A stretch of DNA of 64,000 nucleotides, from the NCBI RefSeq assembly GCF_029840635.1, contig NZ_JAOCCU010000002.1:62001-126000 (forward strand), given 5' to 3'. Made by a program: the position numbers and the translations under genes. Under the pieces are notes generated by a model that worked only from the letters and a program-made list of their open reading frames with translations, was not told where the DNA came from and made no database searches. Shown here in pieces: positions 55,924-64,000 of the stretch. Source of the DNA: Mitsuaria sp. GD03876 (GTDB lineage: Bacteria > Pseudomonadota > Gammaproteobacteria > Burkholderiales > Burkholderiaceae_C). Within the stretch, counting starts at the first letter, position 1. Each line of letters begins with the position of its first letter.

Positions 55924-56319
55924 ATGATCTACGGCATCGGCACGGACGTCTGCGACATCCGGCGCATTCGGGACACCTTCGAGCGGCGCGGCGAACGCTT
56001 CGCCGAGAAGGTGCTGGGACCGCACGAGATCGAGGTGTTCCGCGCGCGGTTCGCGAAGGTGCCGGCGCGGGGGATCGCGTACCTGGCGACGCGGTTCTCG
56101 GCGAAGGAGGCGTTCTCCAAGGCGATCGGCATGGGCATGCGCATGCCGATGACCTGGCGGGCCTGCGAGATCGTCAAGGCGCCCAGCGGCAAGCCGGAGG
56201 TGCGCCTGCACGGCAGCCTGGCCGACTGGTTCGAGGCCAAGGGGCTGAGAGCGCACGTGACCGTGAGCGACGAGACCGATTACGCGACGGCGTTCGTCGT
56301 CGTCGAAACCCGGGGCTGA
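55924..56319 (+). CDS. acpS: holo-[acyl-carrier-protein] synthase
   Basis: A 131-residue enzyme: [15 protein letters not shown] with the metal-binding Asp, and [13 protein letters not shown] with the catalytic Glu-x3-Lys pattern. It transfers phosphopantetheine from CoA to AcpP S37. It lies in the conserved pdxJ-acpS order and is followed by nagZ after 67 nt. Confidence 0.96.
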   Translation: MIYGIGTDVCDIRRIRDTFERRGERFAEKVLGPHEIEVFRARFAKVPARGIAYLATRFSAKEAFSKAIGMGMRMPMTWRACEIVKAPSGKPEVRLHGSLADWFEAKGLRAHVTVSDETDYATAFVVVETRG

Positions 56320-56386
56320 GCGCGACTGAGCGCGGCCCGATGAGACCGAGCGCGCCACCGCGCGCGCCAACGAGAGAGACAAGTCA

Positions 56387-57472
56387 ATGACCGAAGCCCT
56401 GCATTCGCCGGTGATCCTGGACGTCGCCGGCACGACGCTGACCGCGGAGGATCGCCGCCGGCTGGCGCATCCGATGACCGGCGGGATGATCCTGTTCGCG
56501 CGCCATTTCGAGCATCGCGCGCAATTGACGGCGCTGTGCGCCGAGGCCAAGTCGATCCGGCCGGACCTGCTGATCGCGGTGGACCAGGAAGGCGGCCGCG
56601 TGCAGCGCTTCCGCACCGACGGCTTCACCGCGCTGCCGGCGATGCGCACGCTCGGAGAACTCTGGATGGAGGACGCGATGCGCGCGGTGCAGGCCGCGAC
56701 GGCGACCGGCCTGGTGCTGGCGCTGGAACTGCGCGCCTGCGGCGTGGACATGACCTTCGCGCCGGTGCTGGACCTGGACCACCAGGGCGACGACCGCCAG
56801 TCGGTCAGCCCGGTGATCGGTTCGCGCAGCTTCCACCGCGATCCGCGGGTGGTGAGCCTGCTGGCGCAGAGCCTGATGCAGGGCTTCGCGCTGGCGGGGA
56901 TGGGCAGCTGCGGCAAGCACTTCCCTGGCCATGGCGCGGTCAGCGTCGATTCGCATGTCGGCGTGCCGGTGGACACGCGGACGCTCAAGGCGATCCTGGC
57001 CGAGGACGTGCGGCCCTTCGAGTGGCTCAGCCTGAGCTTGTCGGCGGTGATGCCGGCGCATGTGATCTACCGCAAGGTGGACGGCCGCCCGGCCGGCTTC
57101 AGCAGGCGTTGGCTGCAGGACATCCTGCGCGACCGGCTCGGCTTCGCCGGCGCGGTGTTCAGCGACGACCTGGGCATGGCCGCGGCGCGCGTGATCGAAG
57201 GCCGGCCGGTGGGCTACCCCGAGGCCGCGCTGGCGGCGCTGGACGCCGGCTGCGACCTGGTGCTGCTGTGCAACCAGAGCCTGGAGAACGGCGGTCGCGC
57301 GATCGACGAACTGCTCGACGGCCTGGTCGAGGCGCAGGCCAACGGCGCCTGGGCGCCGGCGATCGACAGCGAAGCCCGGCGCGCGGCGCTGGTGCCGCAG
57401 TCGGCGCCGCTGACCTGGGACGAGCTGATGCTCGCGCCGCGTTACCTGGAGGCGCTGGCGCGCCTGCCGTGA
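56387..57472 (+). CDS. nagZ: beta-N-acetylhexosaminidase NagZ
   Basis: A 361-residue GH3 enzyme: AVDQEGGRVQR at 64-74, KHFPGHGAVSVDSH (177-190) containing the mobile-loop H/D pair, and the nucleophile D260 in FSDDLGM. It removes GlcNAc from anhydromuropeptides in cytosolic cell-wall recycling. It ends the conserved housekeeping run. Confidence 0.96.
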   Translation: MTEALHSPVILDVAGTTLTAEDRRRLAHPMTGGMILFARHFEHRAQLTALCAEAKSIRPDLLIAVDQEGGRVQRFRTDGFTALPAMRTLGELWMEDAMRAVQAATATGLVLALELRACGVDMTFAPVLDLDHQGDDRQSVSPVIGSRSFHRDPRVVSLLAQSLMQGFALAGMGSCGKHFPGHGAVSVDSHVGVPVDTRTLKAILAEDVRPFEWLSLSLSAVMPAHVIYRKVDGRPAGFSRRWLQDILRDRLGFAGAVFSDDLGMAAARVIEGRPVGYPEAALAALDAGCDLVLLCNQSLENGGRAIDELLDGLVEAQANGAWAPAIDSEARRAALVPQSAPLTWDELMLAPRYLEALARLP

Positions 57473-57522
57473 TCGCCCGCGAAGCGCCGCCCCCTGGTTC
57501 CGATCGGAAGGAGAGCCCTCCC

Positions 57523-57912
57523 ATGAAGCACATTCGAATCTTGGGTCTGGCCGCGCTGATGGCGTCGGCGTCGGTGGCGCACGCGCTGGACTGCGCCAAC
57601 GCCGTCAGCACCGTCGACATGAACGACTGCGCCGCGCAGGAGCAGCAGCAGGTCGAGAAGCAGCTCAACGCGGTCTACCAGCGCGTGCTGGCCGCGACGC
57701 CGGCCAAGGTCGACGCGCAGGTGCCGGCCAAGCCGAGACAGCGTCTGGTCGAGGCGCAGCGCGCCTGGGTCAAGTTCCGCGAGGCCGACTGCAAGGCGGT
57801 CTACGAGCTGTGGGCGGACGGCTCGATCCGCAACCTGCAGTTCCTGGGCTGTATGCAGGAACACGCGAAGCTGCGCATCAAGCAGCTGGAGGCGTTCAAG
57901 CAGCAACCCTGA
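57523..57912 (+). CDS. secreted DUF1311/LprI-like protein
   Basis: A 129-residue protein with a signal peptide (cleavage after about residue 21, AHA|LD). Four cysteines in the mature part (LDCANAV, MNDCAAQ, ADCKAVY, LGCMQEH) fit two disulfides. The RQRLVEAQRAWVKFREADC segment is the DUF1311 signature (Q-x-AW-x-FR). LprI relatives inhibit lysozyme, but most members are uncharacterised. AAGGAGAG precedes the ATG. It probably lies at the end of the nagZ transcript. Confidence 0.8.
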   Translation: MKHIRILGLAALMASASVAHALDCANAVSTVDMNDCAAQEQQQVEKQLNAVYQRVLAATPAKVDAQVPAKPRQRLVEAQRAWVKFREADCKAVYELWADGSIRNLQFLGCMQEHAKLRIKQLEAFKQQP

Positions 57913-57993
57913 AGCGCGCCCCCGGTGCGCCGGGGGTCTCGGCCCAGGACAGCAGGCGACCGGTGCCTTCCGTCCCGCGCTCGGCGAGCCGCC

Positions 57994-58629
57994 TCAGCGC
58001 GTCGCGCCTTGCGCCATCTTCGCGAAGTACGCGGACTTGCCGGTCTTGTTGAGCTGATACCAGGCCTCGAGCGTCTCGGGCTCATAGATGCCGAGCGTGT
58101 CGAAGATCGCGCGCGCGAAGTCGAGCGCGGACATGCCGCCGGCGGTGATCAGGCCGCGATCGATGACGACCGGCTCGTCGACGTAGCGGTCGCTGCCGGC
58201 GTACTCCGGGACCCCCTTCAGGTAGGACAGCGCGTTGCTGGTGTGCTGGCGCTCGTCGAGCACGCCCAGCCGCGCCAGGCCGGCGGTCGCGCCGCAGATC
58301 GCCGCGACGCGCTTGCCGGCGTCGAGGAACTCCTTGGCCTTCTTCGCCGCCTCCATGTGCTCGCCCTTGTCCCAGCCGGCACCGCCCGGGAGGATCAGCA
58401 GTTCGCTGTCATCGGGGAACAGGGTCGACAAGCGGATGTCGGGCATCACCGACAGCCCGCCCATCGAGCGCGCCAGGTTGGCGCCGGCGGCGGCGACGGT
58501 CTTGACTTCCCAGGTGCCGGCGTCCTTCTGGAATTCGGGCGTGTTGATGCCCGCGACCGCGTAGGCGGCCTCCCAGTCGGCGAAGCCTTCGAAGAGGTAG
58601 AGGTGGACGGTGCGGGTGGGGGTGTTCAT
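57994..58629 (-). CDS. DJ-1/PfpI family protein
   Basis: A 211-residue protein of the class I glutamine amidotransferase-like fold: LLILPGGAGWDKGEH and the nucleophile-elbow cysteine in VAAICGATAGLARLG, with DRGLITAGGMSALDFARAIFD typical of PfpI/YdeA-like proteins. Family roles include glyoxalase, hydratase or stress functions; none can be chosen here. It is on the minus strand, 50 nt after the GNAT gene, so these may be co-transcribed. Confidence 0.87.
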   Translation of the reverse strand: MNTPTRTVHLYLFEGFADWEAAYAVAGINTPEFQKDAGTWEVKTVAAAGANLARSMGGLSVMPDIRLSTLFPDDSELLILPGGAGWDKGEHMEAAKKAKEFLDAGKRVAAICGATAGLARLGVLDERQHTSNALSYLKGVPEYAGSDRYVDEPVVIDRGLITAGGMSALDFARAIFDTLGIYEPETLEAWYQLNKTGKSAYFAKMAQGATR

Positions 58630-58679
58630 GCCCCCATCGGCGGCAAGGTGCGTGCCCGCCGTCCGCGCCGCCGGGGCGT

Positions 58680-59120
58680 TCAGCCGGCGAGTTTCTTCAC
58701 CATGAAGAACTTGGAGCCCGCGGCGCCATGGCCGGGGATCTCGAGCTGGACCGCGTAGCCCAGGCGCTCGTAGAACGGGCGGGCCCGGAAGCTGAACGTG
58801 CTCAGGTAGCAGGTGTCGCAGCCGCGCTCGCGGGCGCGTTGCTCGAAGGCCCGGACCACCGCGCTGCCGACGCCGGCCTGGCGATGGGTGGCGTCGACCC
58901 AGAGCTGCTGGAGCTCGCAGCAACGGCCCAGCGTGCGGCCGACCGCGCCGCCGATGACGCGCCCGCCGGCGTCGTAGGCGGCGCTGGACAGCTCGCCCTG
59001 GCCGTCGAAGGCACCGCGCTCGCCGAAGGCCTCGTTGTACTGGTCCAGCCCGGCCTCGATCAGCGCGGCGAGGCCGGGCTTGGGGACGTCGAAGGCGGCG
59101 ACGGTGAAGGGGGAGGTCAT
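58680..59120 (-). CDS. GNAT-family N-acetyltransferase
   Basis: A 146-residue protein with the GNAT core: LQQLWVDATHRQAGVGSAVVRAFEQRARERG (motif A, with an R/Q-x-x-G-x-G-like acetyl-CoA loop) and LSTFSFRARPFYERLGYAVQLEIPGHG (motif B). AAGGAG precedes the ATG. The acceptor is unknown; small antibiotic-, polyamine- or peptide-acetylating enzymes have this size. Confidence 0.85.
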   Translation of the reverse strand: MTSPFTVAAFDVPKPGLAALIEAGLDQYNEAFGERGAFDGQGELSSAAYDAGGRVIGGAVGRTLGRCCELQQLWVDATHRQAGVGSAVVRAFEQRARERGCDTCYLSTFSFRARPFYERLGYAVQLEIPGHGAAGSKFFMVKKLAG

Positions 59121-59170
59121 GGGTGCTCCTTGGTGTTCGGCCTCCGAGGTGGCCGCCTTGTTTCGGCCGC

Positions 59171-59974
59171 TCATCTCAGCCGGGTCAGCATCGCCTGCAG
59201 CGCCGGCTCCGACAGTTCGCCGGTGCGTCTCGCGACGAGGCGGCCGGACGCGTCGAACAGCAGCGTCGTCGGATAACCGGCCTGCTTGAACGCGGCGCTC
59301 GCCTGGCGCCGCTCGTCGACGGCGACGTTGGTCATCGACAGGCGCTGCGCGTCGAGCCACTTCCTCACATGACCCGCGTCCTCGCCCTGGTTGAGGAACA
59401 CGAACCGCACGTCGGGCCGATCGCGCTGCGCCTGCGCCAGCATCGGCATCTCGCGGATGCACGGCCCGCACCAGGTCGCCCACAGGTTGACCAGCGTCGG
59501 CTTGCCGCCGGGCTCGGCCAGGTCGAGCGGTGCGCCATCCAGCGTCTCGAAACGCAGGCGCGGCAGCGGCTCGCTCCCGGGCTGCAGCGCGAGCTGGATC
59601 TGTCCCGCGATCACAAGCGTCGTCGCCAGCGCCAGCGGCACCGTCGCCGACAGCCGCAGCGCCGGCGCGTTGCGCAGCCGGAAGGTCGCGTACATCCACA
59701 TCGCGACGATGCCGATCTCGGGCGACCAGCCGCCGTCGCGCAGGTTCAAGACGCTCAGCGGATGCGCGGCGTAGAGCTCCTTGTACTGGTAGAGGAAGCC
59801 CAGCCGCGCGAAGACCAGCGCCACGATCAGGCAGCGCCACAACAGCGGTCCGGCGTCCTGGCCGCGACGACGCGCGAGCAGCGCGGCGACGGCGCCGGCC
59901 GCGGCGACCGCGACGCACAGGTGGACGAAGGCCCAGGGCAGCACCAGCGGCCCGATGGCGACGGCCTCGCTCAA
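59171..59974 (-). CDS. TlpA-like thioredoxin fused to an N-terminal multi-helix membrane domain
   Basis: A 267-residue protein. Its TTG start overlaps the upstream VOC stop (TTGA), indicating coupled translation. Residues 1-130 contain about four membrane helices resembling the first part of an Lgt-like fold (PLVLPWAFVHLCVAV...). Residues 135-267 are a periplasmic TlpA/ResA thioredoxin domain with C169-G-P-C172 in LWATWCGPCIREMPML and the cis-Pro region GYPTTLLF. It is expected to reduce disulfides in the envelope, for example for cytochrome c maturation; a partner is not evident locally. Confidence 0.85.
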   Translation of the reverse strand: MSEAVAIGPLVLPWAFVHLCVAVAAAGAVAALLARRRGQDAGPLLWRCLIVALVFARLGFLYQYKELYAAHPLSVLNLRDGGWSPEIGIVAMWMYATFRLRNAPALRLSATVPLALATTLVIAGQIQLALQPGSEPLPRLRFETLDGAPLDLAEPGGKPTLVNLWATWCGPCIREMPMLAQAQRDRPDVRFVFLNQGEDAGHVRKWLDAQRLSMTNVAVDERRQASAAFKQAGYPTTLLFDASGRLVARRTGELSEPALQAMLTRLR

Positions 59975-60384
59975 GTGGCGAAGATCCCGTCGGTGGAGGC
60001 GAAGCCCTTGACCTCGATCGGGTTGCCCGAGGGGTCGAGGAAGAACATGGTCGCCTGCTCGCCGGGCTGCCCGGCGAAACGGATGCCGGGCTTGAGCACG
60101 AACTCGATGCCGCGCGCCTCCAGCCGGTCGGCGAGCGCGCGCCAGTCGGCCATCGTCAGGATCACGCCGAGGTGCGGCATCGGCACCAGGTGGCTGCCGA
60201 CCTGGCCGGTGTTGCCGGTCTTGAATGGCTCGCCCAGGTGCAGCGAGATCTGGTGGCCGAAGAAGTCGAAGTCGACCCAGGTGTCGGTGCTGCGGCCTTC
60301 CTCGCAGCCGAGCACGCCGCCGTAGAACGCGCGCGCGTCGTCGAGGTCGCGCACGTGGTAGGCCAGGTGGAAGATCGATCGCAT
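59971..60384 (-). CDS. VOC-superfamily (glyoxalase/dioxygenase-like) protein
   Basis: A 137-residue protein of two beta-alpha-beta-beta-beta modules: FHLAYHVRDLDDARAFYGGVLG at the N-terminus with a metal-ligand His, and a C-terminal FFLDPSGNPIEVKGFA with the ligand Glu. FFGHQISLHLG supplies another candidate His. This resembles bleomycin-resistance/dioxygenase-type VOC proteins; the reaction is unknown. It is upstream of and overlapping the TlpA-like gene. Confidence 0.85.
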   Translation of the reverse strand: MRSIFHLAYHVRDLDDARAFYGGVLGCEEGRSTDTWVDFDFFGHQISLHLGEPFKTGNTGQVGSHLVPMPHLGVILTMADWRALADRLEARGIEFVLKPGIRFAGQPGEQATMFFLDPSGNPIEVKGFASTDGIFAT

Positions 60385-60485
60385 GGGGCCTCCCGGGCCG
60401 TGGGGATATGGACCGGGGGATCCTAGCCCCGGCGGGGTGCCCGGTACCATCGGCGCTTCCTGTGTCGTGCGGATGGGAGAACGCG

Positions 60486-61130
60486 GTGGATGTGACCAGC
60501 TGGTTGGGCTTTGTCAGCGTGGCGCTGTTCGTCACCTTCACGCCGGGGCCGGCGGTGCTGATGGCGATCTCCAATTCGCTCAGCGTCGGGCCGCGGCGCG
60601 CGATGGTCGGCTCGATCGGCAACGCGATCGGACTGCTCGCCGTGTCGGCCGCGACGACGGCCGGACTGGGCGTGCTGCTCAGCACCTCGGCCAAGGCCTT
60701 CCTCGTCGTGAAGCTGCTCGGCGCCTGCTACCTGGTCTGGCTGGGCATCAAGCAATGGCGCCAGGGCGCGCGCATGGCGGCGATGGCCGACGGCGACGCG
60801 GCGGCCGAGACGGCCGGGCTGTCGCGTCGCGCGCTGTTCCTGCGCGGCGTGATGGTCGCGCTGACCAACCCGAAGGCGATCCTGTTCTTCACCGCGCTGT
60901 TCCCGCAGTTCATGAACCACCCCGAGACGGCGCTGCGCGACTTCGTCGTGCTGACGGTGACCTTCTCGGCCTGCGCCGTGCTGGCGCATGCGTTCTACGT
61001 CGTGCTGGCCCGCGCGCTGCGGCGCGGCCTCGCGTCGCCGGCCCGGGTGAAGCTGATGAACCGGACTTTCGGCGCGTGCTTCGTCGCGCTGGGCGTCAGC
61101 CTGATCGGCTGGCGCGGGCGGACGCAGTAG
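60486..61130 (+). CDS. LysE/RhtB-family amino-acid exporter
   Basis: A 214-residue inner-membrane protein with six hydrophobic helices; FVTFTPGPAVLMAISNSLSVG at 15-35 is the LysE-family signature, and KLLGACYLVWLGIKQWR and NPKAILFFTALFPQF are also typical. The GTG start is chosen because a GGAG ribosome binding site lies about 7 nt upstream. It probably exports an amino acid or homoserine lactone-like compound. It is divergent from the VOC-TlpA pair. Confidence 0.9.
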   Translation: MDVTSWLGFVSVALFVTFTPGPAVLMAISNSLSVGPRRAMVGSIGNAIGLLAVSAATTAGLGVLLSTSAKAFLVVKLLGACYLVWLGIKQWRQGARMAAMADGDAAAETAGLSRRALFLRGVMVALTNPKAILFFTALFPQFMNHPETALRDFVVLTVTFSACAVLAHAFYVVLARALRRGLASPARVKLMNRTFGACFVALGVSLIGWRGRTQ

Positions 61131-61298
61131 GGAAGGATGGCCCGCGGGCGGGCGGCGGGCTGCCGTCCGTGGCCGGCGGATCGCGATTCGCCCGTCGTCG
61201 GCAACAAGCCGTGTGCGGTGTGTCCTGCGGATGCAGGAACGACGGCTTGAACGACGCCTTCGCATGCGGATTGCCCATCGGCGCCGAAGGAGTCGCCC

Positions 61299-61874
61299 AT
61301 GTCGCATTCGTTCCGCACCATTTGCTGGATCCCCACCTGGAACCCCGACCACGGGAACGTGGGCATCGAACACCTGCTGCTTTCCGACGGCCAGGCCGAT
61401 GGCGTCGTCATCGCGGTGGATCCGGACGCGGGGCCGTTCCGGCTCTGCTACCGGCTGAAGTGGGATGCGCAATGGCGCCTGCGCGGCGCGGGCCTGTCGC
61501 TCGCCGTCGATGACGGCGGGCCGCCGCGGTCGCTGCACCTGAAGACGGATGGGGAGGGGCACTGGCAGGACGAGCGCGGCCAACCGCTGCGCGAGCTCGA
61601 CGGCTGCCTGGACATCGACATCTGGCCCACGCCGTTCACCAACAGCTTGCCGATCCGGCGCGCGCCGCTGAAGGTCGGCGAGCGCCGCGAGTTCCGCATG
61701 GCGTGGATCGACGGCACGACGCTCGCCGTGCGCGCGCAGGCGCAGGCCTACACGCGGCTCGACGACCGCCTGTACCGCTTCGAGTCGCTGGACGGCTCGG
61801 GCTTCCAGGCCGAGTTGCCCGTCGACGACGAGCGGCTCGTGATCGACTATCCGGGGCTGTTCAAGCGGCTGTAG
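61299..61874 (+). CDS. putative glycolipid-binding domain protein (DUF1089-like)
   Basis: A 191-residue soluble protein with no signal peptide or membrane helix. FRLCYRLKWDAQWRLRGAGL, LDGCLDIDIWPTPFTNSLPIRR and YRFESLDGSGFQAELPVDDERLVIDYPGLFKRL match what I recall of the putative glycolipid-binding family (PF06475). The function is unproven. An AAGGAG-type site precedes the ATG. The 168-nt spacer from the exporter contains no visible promoter consensus. Confidence 0.72.
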   Translation: MSHSFRTICWIPTWNPDHGNVGIEHLLLSDGQADGVVIAVDPDAGPFRLCYRLKWDAQWRLRGAGLSLAVDDGGPPRSLHLKTDGEGHWQDERGQPLRELDGCLDIDIWPTPFTNSLPIRRAPLKVGERREFRMAWIDGTTLAVRAQAQAYTRLDDRLYRFESLDGSGFQAELPVDDERLVIDYPGLFKRL

Positions 61875-61938
61875 CGCGGGCAGTCCCAAGCGGCCTCGAG
61901 TCGTCCCGAGCGTCCCGCGCCGTCGCGGGCATCGCCGG

Positions 61939-63213
61939 TCACTCGTCGGCAGTGAGCCGCACCACCAGCGCCGCGACGCTCGCCACCGTCGCCAGCGCGG
62001 TCACGCCGAGCCAGCCGAAGGTCGACAGCAGCAGGCTGCCCAGCGCCGCGCCCGAGGCCATGCCGATGAACATGCCGGTGAACAGCAGCGCGTTGAGCCG
62101 GCTGCGCGCCGCCGCGTCGAGGCTGTAGACGATCGTCTGGTGCGCCACCAGCGCCGCCTGCACGCCGAAGTCGAACACCACCGCCAGCACCACCAGCACC
62201 GCGATCGCCGCGCCCCGGTCGAGCCACGCCGTCACCGACATCGCCGCGAACGACAGCGCCACCAGCAGCGCGCCCAGCCGCGTCACGACGCCGGGGCCGC
62301 GCTTGTCGGCGATGCGGCCCGCCAGCGGCGCCGCCAGCGCGCCCGCGGCGCCCGCCAGGCCGAACGCGCCCGACACCGAGCTGCTCAGCCCGAAGCGCTG
62401 GTGCAGCATCACCGCCAGCGTCGACCAGAACGCGCTGAACGCCAACGCCAGCAGCGCCTGCGCGATCGTGGCGCGACGCAGCGTCGGCCACGCCCGCCAC
62501 AGCCCGCCGAGCGAGCGCAGCAGCGCGCCATACGTCGTGCGCATCGCCGGCGGCGCCGACGGCAGCCAGCGCCAGCTCGCCAGTCCGGCGATCGTCAGCG
62601 CGAGCGCCGCGAGGCCGTAGACCCAACGCCAGCCGAGCAGGTCGGCGATCACGCCGCTCATCACCCGCGACAGCAGGATGCCCAGCAACAACCCCGTCAT
62701 CACCTGGCCGACGACGCGTCCCCGGTGTTCCGCCGGGCTCAGCGTCGCGGCCATCGGCACCACGTCCTGCGCCAGCGTCGCCGTCAGGCCGAGCAGCGCG
62801 CTCGCCACCAGGAAGGGCGCGAAGCCCGGCGCGAAACCGTTCATCAGCAGCGTCGCGATCAGCAGCACGAACTTGGTCAGGATCACCCGGCGACGGTCGA
62901 AGCGGTCGCCCAGCGGCGTCAGCAGCAGGATGCCGGCCGCGTAGCCGAGCTGCGTCAGCATCGGCACCGCGCCGATGCCGCCGGTCGAGGCGTGCAGGTC
63001 CTCGGCCAGCGGCGTCAGGATCGGCTGGCTGTAGTACAGCGAGGCCGCGCCAAGGCCGGCCGATGCCGCCAGCAGCACGATGAGCGGCGCGGACGGCGTC
63101 GACGCCGCGGATGAAGCAGACGCCGCGGGCGACGCGGACGAGGCAGGCGACGCGGACGGGGCGCCAGCCTCGCCGGGTGCCGTGGCGACGGCGGGGAAGG
63201 GCAGGGTGGACAT
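61939..63213 (-). CDS. MFS transporter
   Basis: A 424-residue protein with 12 predicted helices. An Ala/Ser/Pro-rich N-terminal tail (about 1-42, with repeated SASPAS-type units) precedes TM1. LLTPLGDRFDRRRVIL is the MFS loop 2-3 motif, repeated in degenerate form as GRIADKRGPGVV in the second half. It looks like a drug/sugar-efflux MFS. It is divergent from the lysR gene across a 135-bp spacer and is probably its regulatory target. Confidence 0.9.
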   Translation of the reverse strand: MSTLPFPAVATAPGEAGAPSASPASSASPAASASSAASTPSAPLIVLLAASAGLGAASLYYSQPILTPLAEDLHASTGGIGAVPMLTQLGYAAGILLLTPLGDRFDRRRVILTKFVLLIATLLMNGFAPGFAPFLVASALLGLTATLAQDVVPMAATLSPAEHRGRVVGQVMTGLLLGILLSRVMSGVIADLLGWRWVYGLAALALTIAGLASWRWLPSAPPAMRTTYGALLRSLGGLWRAWPTLRRATIAQALLALAFSAFWSTLAVMLHQRFGLSSSVSGAFGLAGAAGALAAPLAGRIADKRGPGVVTRLGALLVALSFAAMSVTAWLDRGAAIAVLVVLAVVFDFGVQAALVAHQTIVYSLDAAARSRLNALLFTGMFIGMASGAALGSLLLSTFGWLGVTALATVASVAALVVRLTADE

Positions 63214-63323
63214 GCGGACTCCCGAGGGGATGGATTCGACGAAGGGGTCGGGTGCGCACCGACTGACCCGCATTCTTCTGATCCGGCCCTGCCGGCGGAA
63301 CCGGTCCGGCATGCACAGTGGCC

Positions 63324-63341
63324 ATACGCGCGGCGTATAAA
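63324..63341 (+). promoter_or_regulatory. LysR-type operator overlapping the lysR -10 element
   Basis: ATACGC-GCG-GCGTAT (63324-63338) is a perfect 6-3-6 inverted repeat containing T-N11-A (63325-63337). It overlaps TATAAA (63336-63341), a -10 that ends 7 nt before the lysR ATG. This arrangement fits autorepression and possible regulation of the divergent MFS gene. Confidence 0.6.
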
Positions 63342-63348
63342 GCGCCCC

Positions 63349-64000
63349 ATGAACGATCTCCTCCGGGACGGCGGCCAGGACCGCCTCGCGCTGCTGCAGA
63401 CCTTCCTCCGCGTCGCCGAGGCCGGCAGCTTCTCCGCCGCCGCGGTCCAGCTCGCCACCACGCAGCCGACGGTGAGCCGGCGGGTGCAGATGCTGGAATC
63501 GCTGCTCGGCGCGCGGCTGGTCGAACGCTCCACCCGCGGCCTGCGGCTGACCGAGGAGGGCGAGCGCTGCGCCGCGCAGGCGCAGGAGCTGATCGACGGC
63601 TGGCAATCGCTGGCCGAGGAGCTCGACGGCGGTGACGAGCTGTCCGGCACGCTGCGCCTGCGGGTGCCGCACGCGTTCGGGCAGAGCCAGCTGATCGAGC
63701 CGCTCGCGGCCTTCCTGACGCGGCATCCGCGCGTCTCGGTCGAGTGGATGCTGCAGGACCAGCTGCCCGACTTCAGCCGCGAGAACGTCGACTGCTCGCT
63801 GCTGGTCGGCGAGATCCAGCAGCCCACGCTGATCGCCACGCAGTTGGCGGAAGTGCCGCGGGTGCTGGTCGCCGCGCCGGCGCTGGCGAAGAAGCTGCCC
63901 AAGGGCCTGGACCGGAAGGCGCCCGAGGAGATCGCCGCGCTGCTCGGCGCGCAGCCGTGGCTGGCGCTGCTGGCGTTCTATCGCGACGGCATCGAGCTGA
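63349..64000 (+). CDS. LysR-family transcriptional regulator, N-terminal part (3' truncated by window)
   Basis: The first 217 codons are present. The HTH domain is at about 12-70 (LALLQTFLRVAEAGSFSAAAVQLATTQPTVSRRVQMLESLLGARL as consecutive LysR features, ending LVERSTRGLRLTEEG), followed by the start of the effector domain (LSGTLRLRVPHAFGQSQLIEPLAAFLTRHP). It runs off the window without a stop. There is no ribosome binding site; a TATAAA ends 7 nt before the ATG, so a leaderless message is possible. It probably controls the divergent MFS transporter. Confidence 0.9.
   Translation, partial: MNDLLRDGGQDRLALLQTFLRVAEAGSFSAAAVQLATTQPTVSRRVQMLESLLGARLVERSTRGLRLTEEGERCAAQAQELIDGWQSLAEELDGGDELSGTLRLRVPHAFGQSQLIEPLAAFLTRHPRVSVEWMLQDQLPDFSRENVDCSLLVGEIQQPTLIATQLAEVPRVLVAAPALAKKLPKGLDRKAPEEIAALLGAQPWLALLAFYRDGIEL

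Overview
The window is about 64 kb of very GC-rich DNA from a betaproteobacterium, most likely a Burkholderiales member near the Roseateles/Mitsuaria/Rubrivivax/Leptothrix group. That placement is inferred from the gene order rpmF-plsX-fabH-fabD-fabG-acpP-fabF followed by mucD-lepA-lepB-rnc-era-recO-pdxJ-acpS-nagZ, from DUF4148 and DUF4845 genes, and from base composition. I see no rRNA, tRNA, insertion sequence, phage gene or CRISPR array.

Layout. (1) 1-5009: the 3' end of an M61 peptidase gene, a DUF3108 gene, an enoyl-CoA hydratase, a small secreted DUF4148 protein, and lysS on the minus strand. (2) 5063-36434: a surface-glycan locus of about 31 kb. Block A (+, 5063-17949) has wbpB/wbpD/wbpE-type genes for a 2,3-diacetamido-uronic acid, an O-acetyltransferase, a DegT-fold protein, a flippase, two glycosyltransferases, a methyltransferase, an ArnB-like aminotransferase, an initiating phosphoglycosyltransferase and a WbpM-type 4,6-dehydratase. 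Block B (+, 18076-25093) has a divergent glycerophosphodiesterase-like protein, a membrane alkaline-phosphatase-superfamily enzyme, two GT2 enzymes, a second flippase and a putative glycosyltransferase. Block C (-, 25126-30961) has a glycosyltransferase, a Wzy-like polymerase, a short 4,6-dehydratase and two adjacent DegT-family proteins, one lacking the PLP lysine. Block D has a hexapeptide acyltransferase, a Wzz-like co-polymerase, a large Wza-like outer-membrane exporter and a WecA-like initiating transferase. Together these look like one or two Wzx/Wzy-dependent polysaccharide pathways. (3) 36555-40259: rhlE, an RsmI-like methylase, a Maf pyrophosphatase and yceD. (4) 40504-57472: a core block for lipid synthesis, proteolysis, translation and RNA processing. 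(5) 57523-64000: small accessory genes (DUF1311, DJ-1/PfpI, GNAT, a TlpA fusion, VOC, LysE exporter, glycolipid-binding, MFS) and the start of a lysR gene.

Main points to follow up: a GDPD-like plus phosphotransferase-like pair inside the glycan locus that may decorate the glycan with a glycerol-phosphate type group; a DegT protein with Arg in place of the PLP lysine next to an intact homologue; a recurring pattern of -10-like hexamers 7-8 nt before ATG, suggesting leaderless mRNAs; a candidate small RNA upstream of lepA; and the absence of rpoE-rseA-rseB between fabF and mucD.
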